DNA of 64,000 bases from Pseudomonas sp. BN102 (lineage in GTDB: Bacteria; Pseudomonadota; Gammaproteobacteria; Pseudomonadales; Pseudomonadaceae), in assembly GCF_029871245.1 (NCBI RefSeq), contig NZ_SSON01000036.1:1-64000 (forward strand). The letters run 5' to 3'. Below the pieces are notes generated by a model. The model was not told where the DNA came from and did no database searches. It worked only from the letters and a program-made list of their open reading frames with translations. This document shows positions 9,392 through 19,884 of the stretch, piece after piece. A program made the translations under genes and the position numbers. The number at the start of each line of letters is the position of its first letter. Positions within the stretch are counted from its first letter, which is position 1.

Positions 9392-10264
9392 ATGATGCGC
9401 ATTCTGTTGTTCCTGGCCACGAACCTTGCAGTACTGGTGATTGCCAGCATCACCCTGAAACTGCTGGGGGTGGACCGTTTCACGGGCCAGAACTACGGCA
9501 GCCTGCTGGTTTTCTGCGCCGTGTTCGGCTTCGCCGGCTCGCTGGTCTCGCTGTTCATCTCCAAGTGGATGGCGAAGATGGGCACCGGCACCGAAATCAT
9601 CACCCAGCCGCGTACCCGCCACGAACAATGGCTGCTGCAGACCGTCGAGCAGTTGTCCCGCGAAGCCGGCATCAAGATGCCCGAGGTCGGTATCTTCCCC
9701 GCCTACGAGGCCAACGCCTTCGCCACCGGCTGGAACAAGAACGACGCGCTGGTGGCGGTGAGCCAGGGCCTGCTGGAGCGCTTCTCGCCCGATGAAGTGA
9801 AGGCCGTGCTGGCCCACGAGATCGGCCACGTGGCCAATGGCGACATGGTCACCCTGGCGCTGATCCAGGGCGTGGTGAACACCTTCGTGATGTTCTTCGC
9901 GCGTATCTTCGGCAACTTCGTCGACAAGGTGATCCTGAAGAACGAAGAAGGCCCGGGCATCGGCTACTTCATCGCGACCATCTTCGCCGAACTGGTGCTG
10001 GGCATCCTGGCCAGCATCATCGTCATGTGGTTCTCGCGCCGCCGCGAGTTCAAGGCGGACGAAGCCGGCGCCAGCCTGGCCGGCACCAACGCCATGATCG
10101 GCGCCCTGCAGCGCCTGCGCGCCGAACAGGGTGTGCCGGTGCAGATGCCTGACAGCCTGACCGCCTTCGGCATCAACGGCGGCCTGAAGCACGGCCTCGC
10201 CGGCCTGCTGATGAGCCACCCGCCGCTGGAAGACCGCATCGAGGCCCTGCGCCACCGCGGCTGA
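9392..10264 (+). CDS. htpX: membrane protease HtpX
   Basis: A 290-residue M48 zinc metalloprotease. Two N-terminal membrane segments (about 4-24 and 33-55) precede the catalytic HEIGH motif in [14 protein letters not shown]. Two further membrane segments flank EGPGIGYF, and the third zinc ligand lies in [12 protein letters not shown]. It cleaves misfolded inner-membrane proteins alongside FtsH. The start at 9392 (MMRILLF) agrees with the family; a longer reading lacks similarity. A strong terminator follows. Confidence 0.95.
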   Translation: MMRILLFLATNLAVLVIASITLKLLGVDRFTGQNYGSLLVFCAVFGFAGSLVSLFISKWMAKMGTGTEIITQPRTRHEQWLLQTVEQLSREAGIKMPEVGIFPAYEANAFATGWNKNDALVAVSQGLLERFSPDEVKAVLAHEIGHVANGDMVTLALIQGVVNTFVMFFARIFGNFVDKVILKNEEGPGIGYFIATIFAELVLGILASIIVMWFSRRREFKADEAGASLAGTNAMIGALQRLRAEQGVPVQMPDSLTAFGINGGLKHGLAGLLMSHPPLEDRIEALRHRG

Positions 10265-10283
10265 AACGATTCACACTGGACTT

Positions 10284-10310
10284 GGGCGGCCCATGGGCCG
10301 CCCTTTTTTT
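10284..10310 (+). terminator. Rho-independent terminator after htpX
   Basis: GGGCGGCCC ATG-centred palindrome (10284-10303) followed by a run of seven T. Confidence 0.93.
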
Positions 10311-10326
10311 GCCCGCGCAAAGGCCC

Positions 10327-10368
10327 TGTGGGGGCGAATTCATTCGCCAAGCAGGCCGCAGGCCTGCC
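10327..10368. repeat. REP element, GGGGCGAATTCATTCGCC family
   Basis: GTGGGGGCGAATTCATTCGCC followed by the hairpin GCAGGCC/GGCCTGC. It is a single copy of the family also seen at 11.9, 14.9, 17.46 and 17.6 kb and lies against the tpm stop codon. Confidence 0.8.
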
Positions 10369-10372
10369 TTTT

Positions 10373-11029
10373 CTACCGCCGACGCAGCCTGAACACCGGC
10401 TCATGCAGGCTATCGAGCCCGCGGGAGGCGAACTTCCAGTTCTTCTCCAGCACGTCGCGACGCTCCAGCATCTCCACCTCCCAACCCGCCTCCAGGTGTC
10501 GGCGCACTTCGGCTTCCGGTACTGAGAACGGCGGCCCGTCCAGACGGGCCTGCTCGTAATCCAGGGTGACCAACAGTCCATCGCAGGGTGACGGGAGAAT
10601 GCGTTCCAGATGCGCCACATAGTTGTCACGCATACCCGGCGGCAGGGCGATCAGCGCCGCCCTGTCGTAGAGCGCCCGGCAATCGGCGACATCGGCAGCG
10701 GTCACCGCGAAGAAATCCCCCTGGAGAATCTCGATGGTACCCGCCCTGTAGCGACGCAGACTCCCGTGCTGCGACACCTCGTACCCAGACCCCTGCTCGG
10801 CGAAGAAGTCCTCCACCGCGCGCTCCGCCAGCTCCACGCCCAGCACCCGATGGCCCTGCCCGGCCAGCCAGAGCATGTCCAGGGTCTTGCCACACAGGGG
10901 TACCAGCACCTGGCAACCGGCGGGCAGTTGCAGCTGCGGCCAGTAACGTTCGAGGTAGGGGTTGGTCTCGCGCTGATGGAAACCGATCTGATTCTCCGCC
11001 CAGCGCGCCTGCCAGAATTGCTCGTCCAT
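10373..11029 (-). CDS. tpm: thiopurine S-methyltransferase
   Basis: A 218-residue SAM-dependent methyltransferase of bacterial TPMT length. Signatures are [15 protein letters not shown], the SAM-binding [16 protein letters not shown] and the following [13 protein letters not shown], plus [15 protein letters not shown]. Bacterial Tpm methylates thiopurines and detoxifies selenium and tellurium oxyanions. Divergent from the dioxygenase gene, with a 99-base AT-rich intergenic region between them. Confidence 0.95.
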   Translation of the reverse strand: MDEQFWQARWAENQIGFHQRETNPYLERYWPQLQLPAGCQVLVPLCGKTLDMLWLAGQGHRVLGVELAERAVEDFFAEQGSGYEVSQHGSLRRYRAGTIEILQGDFFAVTAADVADCRALYDRAALIALPPGMRDNYVAHLERILPSPCDGLLVTLDYEQARLDGPPFSVPEAEVRRHLEAGWEVEMLERRDVLEKNWKFASRGLDSLHEPVFRLRRR

Positions 11030-11128
11030 GATTCCTCCATCAATTCGATCAAATAGCTCAAATATTTATACTGGAAATCGATATATCCAGCCCGGATGAT
11101 GCCCGCATCCTACCGGAGGAATTCCGAA

Positions 11129-11896
11129 ATGCTACCCAGCCTCTTTATCTCCCACGGCTCCCCCATGCTCGCCCTGGAACCCGGGGCTAGCGGCCCGGCG
11201 CTCAAGGCCCTGGCCGATGCACTGCCGCGGCCCAAGGCGATCCTGGTGGTCTCCGCCCACTGGGAAAGCGACCGCCTGCTGCTCAGCGGCGGCGCCCATC
11301 CGGAGACCTGGCATGATTTCTACGGTTTCCCACCAGCGCTCTACACCGTGCAGTACCCAGCCCCCGGCGCGCCGGAACTGGCCAGGGAAATCGCCGACCT
11401 CCTGACCGAAGCCGGCCTTCCCGCCGGAGTCGATGCGGAGCGCCCCTTCGACCATGGCACTTGGGTCCCGCTGTCGCTGATGTACCCGGATGCCGATATC
11501 CCGGTGGTCCAGCTGTCGCTGCCCACCCGCCTCGGCCCGGCTTTCCAGACTCGCGTCGGCCGTGCCCTGGCCGGCCTGCGCCAGCGCGGCATCCTGCTGA
11601 TCGGTTCCGGCAGCATCACCCATAACCTGGGCGAACTGGACTGGCGTGCCGGCCCGGACGTGATCACGCCCTGGGCCAAGGAGTTCCGCGACTGGATGGC
11701 GGCACACCTGGAGGCGGACGACGAAGCCGCCCTGCACGACTATCGGCGCCAGGCGCCCCACGCGGCTCGCAACCACCCGCGGGACGAGCACCTATTGCCG
11801 CTCTACTTCGCCCGCGGCGCCGGTATCCGCTTCGGCCTGGTACACAGCGGCTTCACCCTGGGCGCGCTGGGGATGGATATCTACCGGTTCGACTAG
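11129..11896 (+). CDS. class III extradiol dioxygenase (4,5-DOPA dioxygenase-like, YgiD family)
   Basis: A 255-residue LigB-superfamily protein. FISHGSPM supplies the first metal-ligand His, SAHWES and the TWHDFYGFP box follow, and FDHGTWVPL and GSGSITHNLGEL carry further active-site His residues. YgiD-type enzymes have DOPA 4,5-dioxygenase activity; the physiological substrate is not established. The start at 11129 is preceded by GGAGGA at 11115-11120, so it is preferred to an upstream in-frame ATG. Confidence 0.88.
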   Translation: MLPSLFISHGSPMLALEPGASGPALKALADALPRPKAILVVSAHWESDRLLLSGGAHPETWHDFYGFPPALYTVQYPAPGAPELAREIADLLTEAGLPAGVDAERPFDHGTWVPLSLMYPDADIPVVQLSLPTRLGPAFQTRVGRALAGLRQRGILLIGSGSITHNLGELDWRAGPDVITPWAKEFRDWMAAHLEADDEAALHDYRRQAPHAARNHPRDEHLLPLYFARGAGIRFGLVHSGFTLGALGMDIYRFD

Positions 11897-11914
11897 ATAC
11901 CGGGCATTCCCGTT

Positions 11915-12010
11915 GTAGGGGCGAATTCATTCGCCAAGGGCTGCGCAGCAGCCCCATTGGGCATTGCAAGGCAGACCTGCGGCCTGCTTGGCGAATGAGT
12001 TCGCCCCTAC
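11915..12010. repeat. REP doublet, GGGGCGAATTCATTCGCC family
   Basis: GTAGGGGCGAATTCATTCGCC at the left and its inverted partner at the right end (ending CGCCCCTAC), with internal GGCTGCGCAGCAGCC and GCAGACCTGCGGCCTGC hairpins. It is a typical BIME between convergent genes. Confidence 0.88.
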
Positions 12011-12044
12011 AGTGCATCTCAGCAGCCCTTTACAGACGCCCATG

Positions 12045-12071
12045 AAAAAGCCCCGCAATGCGGGGCTTCTT
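12045..12071. terminator. bidirectional terminator between the dioxygenase and deaD genes
   Basis: AAAAAGCCCCGCAATGCGGGGCTTCTT: a GCCCCGC/GCGGGGC stem with an A-run on one side and T-rich sequence on the other, between convergent genes. It fits deaD termination (minus) best. Confidence 0.85.
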
Positions 12072-12088
12072 CGTTTCCAGCCGGAGGA

Positions 12089-13756
12089 TCAGTCCTCGCG
12101 GTAACGGCGCAGCTTCAGCTGCTTGCCGGCGACGCGAGTGTCCTTAAGCTTGCCCAGCAGGCGGTCGAGGCCTTCTTCCGGCAGCTCGACCAGGCTGAAG
12201 GTTTCGCGGATCTGGATACGCCCGATGGCCTCACGAGCGATACCGCCCTCATTGAGGATGGCGCCCAGCAGGTTCTTTGCGGCGATGCCGTCGCGGGTCC
12301 CCAGGGCAGTACGGCAACGCACGCGGCCTTCGGCCAGCGGCATCGGTGCACGACGCTCACGGTACTCACCACGCTCGCCACCTTCACGCTCGCGGCGCTC
12401 GCGGGGCTGGGCGCTTGGCACCAGGGGCTGCTCGCGTTCGACATCAGCAAGGTTCAGTGCCTGGGCATTGGTGGCCTTGCGCAGCAGCGCTGCGGCCAGG
12501 GCACGCGGGCTGCAACCGATATCGGCGATCAGGCGGTCAAGCAGTTCGCCGTGGCTGGCTTCAGCGTCGGCCACCAGCGGGGTGAGGCTGGCGGTGAGCT
12601 TCTTGATGCGCGCGTCCAGCACCTGCTGGGCATTGGGCAGACGCACCTCGGCCACTTTCTGGCCAGTAACGCGCTCGATCACCTGCAGCATGCGGCGCTC
12701 GCGCGGAGTCACCAGCAGCAGGGCGCGGCCGTCGCGGCCGGCTCGGCCGGTACGGCCGATGCGGTGTACGTAGGATTCCGGGTCGTAGGGCATATCCACG
12801 TTGAACACGTGGGTGATGCGCGGTACGTCAATACCACGAGCGGCGACGTCGGTGGCGACCACGATGTCCAGGCGGCCGTCCTTCAGCGACTCGATCACTC
12901 GCTCGCGCTGGTTCTGGGCGATGTCACCGTTCAGCGCAGCGGCCTTGTACCCCTTGGCTTCCAGGGCGCTGGCCAGGTCCAGGGTGGCCTGCTTGGTGCG
13001 CACGAAGGCGATCAGCGCGTCGAATTCCTCGACTTCCAGCAGGCGCAGCACGGCACCGGTCTTCTGGTCGGCGTGGACCATCAGGTGGGCCTGCTCGATG
13101 CGCGCCACGGTCTGGGTCTTGGCAGCGATCTTGACGTGCTGCGGGTTCCGCAGGTGGCGCTCGGCGATCGAACGGATCGACGGCGGCAGGGTAGCGGAGA
13201 ACAGCACGCTCTGACGGCTTTCCGGGAGGGCTTCGAAGATCACTTCGAGGTCGTCCATGAAGCCGAGCTTGAGCATCTCGTCCGCCTCGTCCAGCACCAG
13301 TTGCTGCACGGTGGCGAGGACCTTGTCGTCACGACGCAGGTGGTCGCAGAGACGGCCGGGGGTGGCCACGATGACCTGGGCGCCCTGGCGCAGGGCCTTG
13401 AGCTGCGGGCCCATGGGCGCGCCGCCGTAGACGGCGACCACGTTCAGGCCGGGCATCTGCTTGGCGTAGGTTTCGAAGGCGGTGGCGACTTGCAGTGCGA
13501 GCTCGCGGGTCGGTGCCAGGATCAGCGCCTGCGGCTCTCGTTTGGCCGGATCGATGCGCGACAGGATCGGCAGCGCGAAGGCTGCAGTCTTGCCGGTGCC
13601 GGTCTGGGCCTGGCCAATCATGTCGTGGCCGGCGAGGATCACCGGAATCGACTGGGCCTGGATGGGGGACGGCTCTTCATAGCCGACCGCCGTAATGGCG
13701 GCCAGAACATTGGGATGAAGGCCGAGCGCGGCGAAGGTGCCGAGTTCCTGGGTCAT
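12089..13756 (-). CDS. deaD: DEAD-box RNA helicase DeaD/CsdA
   Basis: A 555-residue helicase. The Q motif is at the N-terminus (FAALGL...PSPIQ), then AQTGTGKT (Walker A), PTRELALQV, DEAD box, SAT, ARGID and HRIGRTGRAGRDG. An Arg/Glu-rich linker (about 440-470) leads to a C-terminal DbpA/CsdA RNA-binding domain. Cold-shock and ribosome assembly helicase; in pseudomonads also linked to virulence gene translation. It has a long untranslated region upstream (next entry). Confidence 0.95.
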   Translation of the reverse strand: MTQELGTFAALGLHPNVLAAITAVGYEEPSPIQAQSIPVILAGHDMIGQAQTGTGKTAAFALPILSRIDPAKREPQALILAPTRELALQVATAFETYAKQMPGLNVVAVYGGAPMGPQLKALRQGAQVIVATPGRLCDHLRRDDKVLATVQQLVLDEADEMLKLGFMDDLEVIFEALPESRQSVLFSATLPPSIRSIAERHLRNPQHVKIAAKTQTVARIEQAHLMVHADQKTGAVLRLLEVEEFDALIAFVRTKQATLDLASALEAKGYKAAALNGDIAQNQRERVIESLKDGRLDIVVATDVAARGIDVPRITHVFNVDMPYDPESYVHRIGRTGRAGRDGRALLLVTPRERRMLQVIERVTGQKVAEVRLPNAQQVLDARIKKLTASLTPLVADAEASHGELLDRLIADIGCSPRALAAALLRKATNAQALNLADVEREQPLVPSAQPRERREREGGERGEYRERRAPMPLAEGRVRCRTALGTRDGIAAKNLLGAILNEGGIAREAIGRIQIRETFSLVELPEEGLDRLLGKLKDTRVAGKQLKLRRYRED

Positions 13757-14123
13757 GGGTCTGCCTCAATGTGCATCCGCAAAGACCCTTGTTCCATGGC
13801 TGCACATGCCGTGAAGGACCTTGTGGGTCACCCTGGCAGCCTGGTAGAGAATTTGCGAGAACGCTTTTTTGGAATGGATGAATCGTCAAGGGTAGTCCGC
13901 ACGGCGGACTTGCAGCCGAAGGCAAAGTGCCTCGGGATAAACGCAGTACTTGAACGGAGCCGAAGATTGGCCGGCGCGCATAATACAGGAAAATTCTTCC
14001 CAGCGTGCAGGTTTTTCCGTGGCCACAGTTCGACTCTGCCGGACGGTGTCCGGTAATGGACAAGGCCCCGGCGCGGGTCTATATCCCACCTGCCCACTCG
14101 CCATTCCCACGAGGAAAGCCCCT
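13757..14123. other. 367-base intergenic region with probable deaD leader
   Basis: No supported gene. It separates the divergent deaD and enoyl-CoA hydratase genes. The E. coli deaD/csdA family is known for long structured cold-responsive leaders, so much of this DNA may be transcribed leftward as 5' leader; that is inference. AGGAAAG at 14112-14118 is the ribosome-binding site of the hydratase. Confidence 0.5.
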
Positions 14124-14915
14124 ATGTCCCTCAGCTCCACAGGCTGCGTCAGCCGCGAAAAACGCGGCCATATCATGCTGATCGGCCTTGACCGTACACC
14201 CAAGCGCAACGCTTTCGACCAGGCCATGCTGGACGACCTGGTGCTGGCCCTCGGTGAGTGCGAACGGGACGACAACGTTCGCTGCGCGCTGGTCTTCGCC
14301 CATGGCGAGCATTTCACCGCGGGGCTGGACCTGGCCAGCGTTGGCGACACCTTCAAGCAAGGCTGGAAGTTGCCATCAGGCGCCATCGACCCCTGGGGCA
14401 CTTTCGGCGGCAACCGCCTGACCAAGCCGCTGATAGTCGCAGTGCAGGGCTACTGCTACACCATTGGCATCGAGCTGATGCTGGCGGCGGACATCAACCT
14501 CTGCGCCAGCAATACCCGCTTCGCCCAGATGGAAATACAACGCGGGATCTTCCCCTTCGCCGGGGCCACGCTGCGGCTGCACCAGGTAGCGGGCTGGGGC
14601 AACGCCATGCGCTGGCTGCTCACCGGGGATGAGTTCGACGCCCATGAGGCCTACCGACTGGGGTTGGTCCAGGAAGTGCTGGCCAGCGAAGACCTGATGC
14701 CACGCGCCATCTGGCTGGCCGAACGAGTGGCGGCCCAGGCGCCGCTGGGCGTGAAGGCCACCCTGGCGTCGGCCCGCCAGACGCTGGATCAAGGGGAAAG
14801 GGTTGCCGCGGCGGCACTGCAACCGGTGGCCCAACGACTACTGAACACGGAGGACGCTGCGGAAGGGTTGCGGGCGATGCAGGAACGGCGGGAGGGGCAT
14901 TTCAAGGGCAGATAA
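14124..14915 (+). CDS. enoyl-CoA hydratase/isomerase family protein
   Basis: A 263-residue crotonase-fold protein. The oxyanion-hole segments are AHGEHFTAGLDL and VQGYCYTIGIELMLAADI. The acidic residue usually found in hydratases is at EIQRGIFPFAGA, so catalysis could be hydration or isomerisation, and the exact substrate is uncertain. The start at 14124 has a GAGGAAAG ribosome-binding site; the frame extends further upstream but without family similarity. Confidence 0.88.
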   Translation: MSLSSTGCVSREKRGHIMLIGLDRTPKRNAFDQAMLDDLVLALGECERDDNVRCALVFAHGEHFTAGLDLASVGDTFKQGWKLPSGAIDPWGTFGGNRLTKPLIVAVQGYCYTIGIELMLAADINLCASNTRFAQMEIQRGIFPFAGATLRLHQVAGWGNAMRWLLTGDEFDAHEAYRLGLVQEVLASEDLMPRAIWLAERVAAQAPLGVKATLASARQTLDQGERVAAAALQPVAQRLLNTEDAAEGLRAMQERREGHFKGR

Positions 14916-14928
14916 CCGCTCTTCTCCT

Positions 14929-15023
14929 GTGGGGGCGAATTCATTCGCTATGCAGACCGCAGGTCTGCTCCTCAAGGTCGAAGGGGCTGCCCTGCAGCCC
15001 TCAGCGAATGAATTCGCCCCCAC
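14929..15023. repeat. REP doublet, GGGGCGAATTCATTCGC family
   Basis: Inverted copies of TGTGGGGGCGAATTCATTCGC bracket a GCAGACC/GGTCTGC and a GGGCTGC/GCAGCCC hairpin, between convergent genes. Confidence 0.88.
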
Positions 15024-15056
15024 AAGGCATGTTCCTCCCACCTCCGTGCCGGCGGC

Positions 15057-15803
15057 CTAACTCGCCTCCCGCACCACATCCAGCAGCGACTGCAGTGAAT
15101 AGCCCAGGCTTGGCGCCAGGGCATCGGCCTTGGCCTTCAGCGCCTCCCGATCCAGTTGCTGGTCGAGGTCGGCGGGCACGAAGAGGATGACGTTGCCTTC
15201 CTTCACCGGGCATTCCCAGTAGTGCCGGTGGAAGAGCCCGCGCAATAGCGCAGCGCCCAGCGGTTTTCCGTCGTCCGTCGCCCACTGGTTGATCACCAGC
15301 CAGCCGCCAGGGCTGAGGCGCTTCTGGCAGGCGCCGAGGAAATTCCAGGCCAGGTGGCCGACGCCCGGCCCGTGGTCGGTATAGAGGTCGACGAAAATCA
15401 GGTCCGCCGGCTCGGCACTGTCCAGCAGCTCCACGGCATCCCCGATGCGCACGTAGAGGCGCGGGTCGTCGCTGAGGCCAAGGTATTCCATGGCCAGGCG
15501 CGGCACGTCCGGGCGCAGCTCGATCACCTCGACATCTTCCAGCGGCAGGAACTTCAGGCAGGCCTGGGTCAGGGTGCCGGCGCCCAGGCCGAGGAACAGC
15601 GCGTTCTCCGGCGCCTCGTGGCAGAGCGCGCCCAGCAGCATGGCGCGGGTGTAGTCGTACTCCAGCCAGGCGGGGTCGGCGCTGAACACGCAGCTTTGCT
15701 CCACCGCCTCGCCGAACTCGAGGATGCGGTAAGGGCCGACCTCGTAGACCCGGATCACGCCGAAATCATCATGCACTTCCGCGAGCAGGCGCTCCTCGGA
15801 CAT
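15057..15803 (-). CDS. spermidine synthase-like methyltransferase-fold protein
   Basis: A 248-residue Rossmann protein of the spermidine synthase superfamily. FLGLGAGTLTQACLK is the nucleotide-binding glycine loop, VIELRPDVPRLA the acidic strand, GDAVELL and DLIFVDLYTDHGPG follow. It lacks the obvious aminopropyl-transfer GGGDG signature, so it is more likely a SpeE-like protein of unknown reaction. The start at 15803 (MSEERLL) follows GGAGACG. Convergent with the hydratase and divergent from the DAHP synthase gene. Confidence 0.82.
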   Translation of the reverse strand: MSEERLLAEVHDDFGVIRVYEVGPYRILEFGEAVEQSCVFSADPAWLEYDYTRAMLLGALCHEAPENALFLGLGAGTLTQACLKFLPLEDVEVIELRPDVPRLAMEYLGLSDDPRLYVRIGDAVELLDSAEPADLIFVDLYTDHGPGVGHLAWNFLGACQKRLSPGGWLVINQWATDDGKPLGAALLRGLFHRHYWECPVKEGNVILFVPADLDQQLDREALKAKADALAPSLGYSLQSLLDVVREAS

Positions 15804-15880
15804 CACGTCTCCACCCTTTCGATGCCGATGCGTAATGGTGCGCATCAGTCCGACGCCACAGTGGCGCCCATTGCCATTGA

Positions 15881-17434
<1,554 letters not shown>

Positions 17435-17454
17435 TCTGCCCTCGGCGAATACCC

Positions 17455-17712
17455 TGCAGGAGCGAATTCATTCGAGATTGCAGGACGCAGTCCTGCCGTA
17501 GGTTGGCGCTGAGCCTGCGAAGCCCAACGAAGCCATGCATCGGCATCGCACGTTGGGCCTCGTGGAACTCGGCCTAACCTACGACGCCCGGCCCACCCTC
17601 GGCATACTCCTGTGGGGGCGAATTCATTCGCTGAGCAGGACGCAGTCCTGCAATGGATTGGCTCCCAGCTCGGAGACAATTGTTGGGCTTCGCTTAGCTC
17701 AGCCACAACCTA
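17455..17712. repeat. REP cluster, two families
   Basis: Two copies of the GCGAATTCATTCG element with GCAGGAC/GTCCTGC hairpins (17455-17497 and 17612-17652) alternate with inverted CGTAGGTTG/CAACCTACG-type elements (17498-17583 and about 17683-17712, GTTGGGCTTCGCTTAGCTC). No gene is seen in the 287 bases between the flanking genes. Confidence 0.82.
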
Positions 17713-17721
17713 CGACGCATC

Positions 17722-18936
17722 TCAGGTCAGACAAGCCTGCAAGCGCACGGTCCCCGGCCGGCGGCAGGTCACCACCACCTCCCCAAGGCCCAGCCAGCCC
17801 GCCATGCTGCGCAGGCTGTCCGCCAGCGCCTGCATGCCGGCTTCGCCGAGGCCGTGCTCTTCCTCGTGCAGGGCATGCACCGCCAGGCGATCCTGGGCCC
17901 GTTCTGCGCGCAGGTCGACCCTTGCCGCCAGGCGCTCGTCGTGGAGGAACGGCAGCACGTAGTAGCCATACTGGCGCTTGTGCTGGGGCGTATAGATTTC
18001 CAGCCGGTAGCGGAAGTCGAACAGGCGCTCGGTGCGCGCCCGCTCCCAGATCAGCGAATCGAAAGGCGAGAGCAAGGCGCTCGCCTTGATCTTGCGCGGC
18101 ACGCTGGGATCGCCCAGGCAGTAGGCGGGCTGCCTCCAGCCGTCCACCTGCACTTGCTGCAGGGCGCCCGCCTCCACCAGTTCGGCCAGGCGCGCCTGGC
18201 TGTCGGTGGTTTCCAGCCGGTAGTAGTCACGCAGGTCGCGCTCGGTGGCGACGCCCAGCGCGACTGCGGCACGCAACAGCAATTGGCGCTGGGCATCGGC
18301 CTCGGGCAGTTCGGGCTGGTTCAGCAGGTCGGCGGGGATGACTCGCTCCGGCAAGTCATAGAGACGCTCGAAGCCCCGGCGCCCGGCCACCGTCACCTCA
18401 CCGGCGGCGAACAGCCACTCCAGCGCGTGCTTTTCCGCGCTCCAGTCCCACCAGGGCCCTGCCCGCTCGGCACGGGTGCTCAAGGCTCCCGCGCCGAGGG
18501 CACCCTGCTCGCGCACCGACTGCAGCACCCGCTGGATCACCTCGCGCTGCTCGAAGCCGAAACGCGCCAGTTGCTGGTAGATCCCCTGACCATTGGCGGC
18601 CCGGCGCATGCGCCAGCGCAGCAGCGGATAGAGCTCCAGCGGCAGCAGCGAAGCCTCGTGGCCCCAGTACTCGAACAGCGCGCGGCGCCGGGGCTTGCCC
18701 CAGGCCAGGTCGTCCAGCAATTCGCGGTCGTAGTGGCCGAGGCGGGAGAAGGCCGGCAGGTAGTGGGAGCGCACAAGGGCGTTCACCGAGTCGATCTGCA
18801 CCACACCGAGCGCCTCCAGCTGTGCCAGCAACTGCCGATGGCGAATGGTGCCCCGCGGCGCGCGGGCGAAGCCCTGGGCAGCCAGGGCCAGGCGGCGGGC
18901 TTCGGTTAGGGAAAGGGACTGCGTCATGGGCTCCAT
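17722..18936 (-). CDS. winged-helix DNA glycosylase-like protein (YcaQ/AlkX family)
   Basis: A 404-residue HTH_42 protein, matching YcaQ length (about 410). The DSVNALVRSHYLPAFSRLG segment, EYWGHEASLLP and the C-terminal block LLSPFDSLIWERARTERLF with YYVLPFLHD are family hallmarks. E. coli YcaQ and Streptomyces AlkZ unhook interstrand crosslinks and alkylated bases. The start may be ATG 18936 or ATG 18927, which has GGAG three bases before it. A DUF3291 gene lies 32 bases upstream, perhaps co-transcribed. Confidence 0.85.
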   Translation of the reverse strand: MEPMTQSLSLTEARRLALAAQGFARAPRGTIRHRQLLAQLEALGVVQIDSVNALVRSHYLPAFSRLGHYDRELLDDLAWGKPRRRALFEYWGHEASLLPLELYPLLRWRMRRAANGQGIYQQLARFGFEQREVIQRVLQSVREQGALGAGALSTRAERAGPWWDWSAEKHALEWLFAAGEVTVAGRRGFERLYDLPERVIPADLLNQPELPEADAQRQLLLRAAVALGVATERDLRDYYRLETTDSQARLAELVEAGALQQVQVDGWRQPAYCLGDPSVPRKIKASALLSPFDSLIWERARTERLFDFRYRLEIYTPQHKRQYGYYVLPFLHDERLAARVDLRAERAQDRLAVHALHEEEHGLGEAGMQALADSLRSMAGWLGLGEVVVTCRRPGTVRLQACLT

Positions 18937-18968
18937 GCCAGCAAAGGGGATGACGCTTCACAGTAGCA

Positions 18969-19469
18969 TCAGCCCGCCTGGCTTTCGCGCTCCCGCTCGA
19001 AGGGGGCGAAAGGCACGGACTGGTCCGGCGCCAGGAAAGTCTGGCGGAAGGTGAAGGCTTCCGGCGTGGGTCCCGCTTCGCGCAAGCGGGCCAGGCGCGC
19101 CGCGGCTTCCTGGACGTCCGGCCGATGTCCCTTGGGGACCCACCAGAGCACCTGGTGCACGCCGGAAATGCGCTCGAACCACTCCTTGCGCCGACGCAGC
19201 ATCTCGACATGGGCGGAGCGGTAGACGAAATCGTTGAGGCTGGCCACGTCGCGCCAGACCGAGAGGTTGACCAGTACCTCGGGGCCGAAGGGGCGGATGG
19301 CGGTGGCGTCGCCCTCCTCGTCCTGCAGGCGCCAGACGAAGCCCGACGCACTGTCGGCCAGGGCGTTGACCGGTGCCAGGTTGGCAACGAAGTCGGCCAT
19401 GCCCGGGGAATCCAGGGGCGCCTTCATCGAGGCGATGTTCAGTTGAGCCAGTTCATGGGTGTTCGACAT
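18969..19469 (-). CDS. DUF3291 family protein
   Basis: A 166-residue soluble protein. LAQLNIASMKAPLDSPGMADFV at the N-terminus, VNLSVWRDVASLNDFVYRS and WWVPKGHRPDVQEA are typical of DUF3291, a dimeric alpha-beta barrel-like family of unknown role, possibly monooxygenase-like. It precedes the YcaQ-like gene. Confidence 0.82.
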   Translation of the reverse strand: MSNTHELAQLNIASMKAPLDSPGMADFVANLAPVNALADSASGFVWRLQDEEGDATAIRPFGPEVLVNLSVWRDVASLNDFVYRSAHVEMLRRRKEWFERISGVHQVLWWVPKGHRPDVQEAAARLARLREAGPTPEAFTFRQTFLAPDQSVPFAPFERERESQAG

Positions 19470-19503
19470 GGATCGTTTCCTGTGGGTCCATCCATCAAAG
19501 GTT

Positions 19504-19538
19504 GCGGCCCGCCCTTCGCTTCACCGGTGGCGGGCCGC
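19504..19538. repeat. GC-rich hairpin between DUF1127 and DUF3291 genes
   Basis: GCGGCCCGCC pairs perfectly with GGCGGGCCGC across a 15-base loop. It could attenuate transcription leaving the DUF1127 gene, but no T-run follows on the minus strand. Confidence 0.5.
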
Positions 19539-19547
19539 ACTGCTGCT

Positions 19548-19787
19548 TCATTTTTTTAGCGGGTCTTCCCAGAAGTGACGCTCGCTTTCTTGCATGACGT
19601 CGGCACGGGACAGGCCTATATCCTTCAGCAGCTCATCGCTCATGCTGGCCAACTGTTCGCGCTCATGGGCCAGTTGATACCAGCGCTTCAGCTGATGCAG
19701 CAGGCTGCCGAACCAGTTTTCCTGATGAGGCAGCGAAGGAAAATGAGCCTGGTGCAAAGTGCCGATAAAACCACGTTGACCTTTCAT
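19548..19787 (-). CDS. DUF1127 small Arg-type protein
   Basis: A 79-residue protein with the DUF1127/YjiS signature in its C-terminal half: REQLASMSDELLKDIGLSR. Small DUF1127 proteins affect phosphate and carbon metabolism or RNA turnover in other bacteria. The start at 19787 follows GGAGGG with 7-base spacing, so the upstream in-frame ATG is rejected. Divergent from a LysR gene that probably controls it. Confidence 0.85.
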   Translation of the reverse strand: MKGQRGFIGTLHQAHFPSLPHQENWFGSLLHQLKRWYQLAHEREQLASMSDELLKDIGLSRADVMQESERHFWEDPLKK

Positions 19788-19884
19788 CGCATCGCCCTCC
19801 GTGTGGGGATGGCGCCAGTTTCCGACCAGGACTAAGATCAATCCAACGAATGTTTCTGATGCACTGCATCTCAGGATTTGATGA

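Noticed and set aside
12551-14056. 501-codon open frame antisense to deaD
   Set aside because: It mirrors the codon structure of the DEAD-box gene, has no recognisable domain and no ribosome-binding site.
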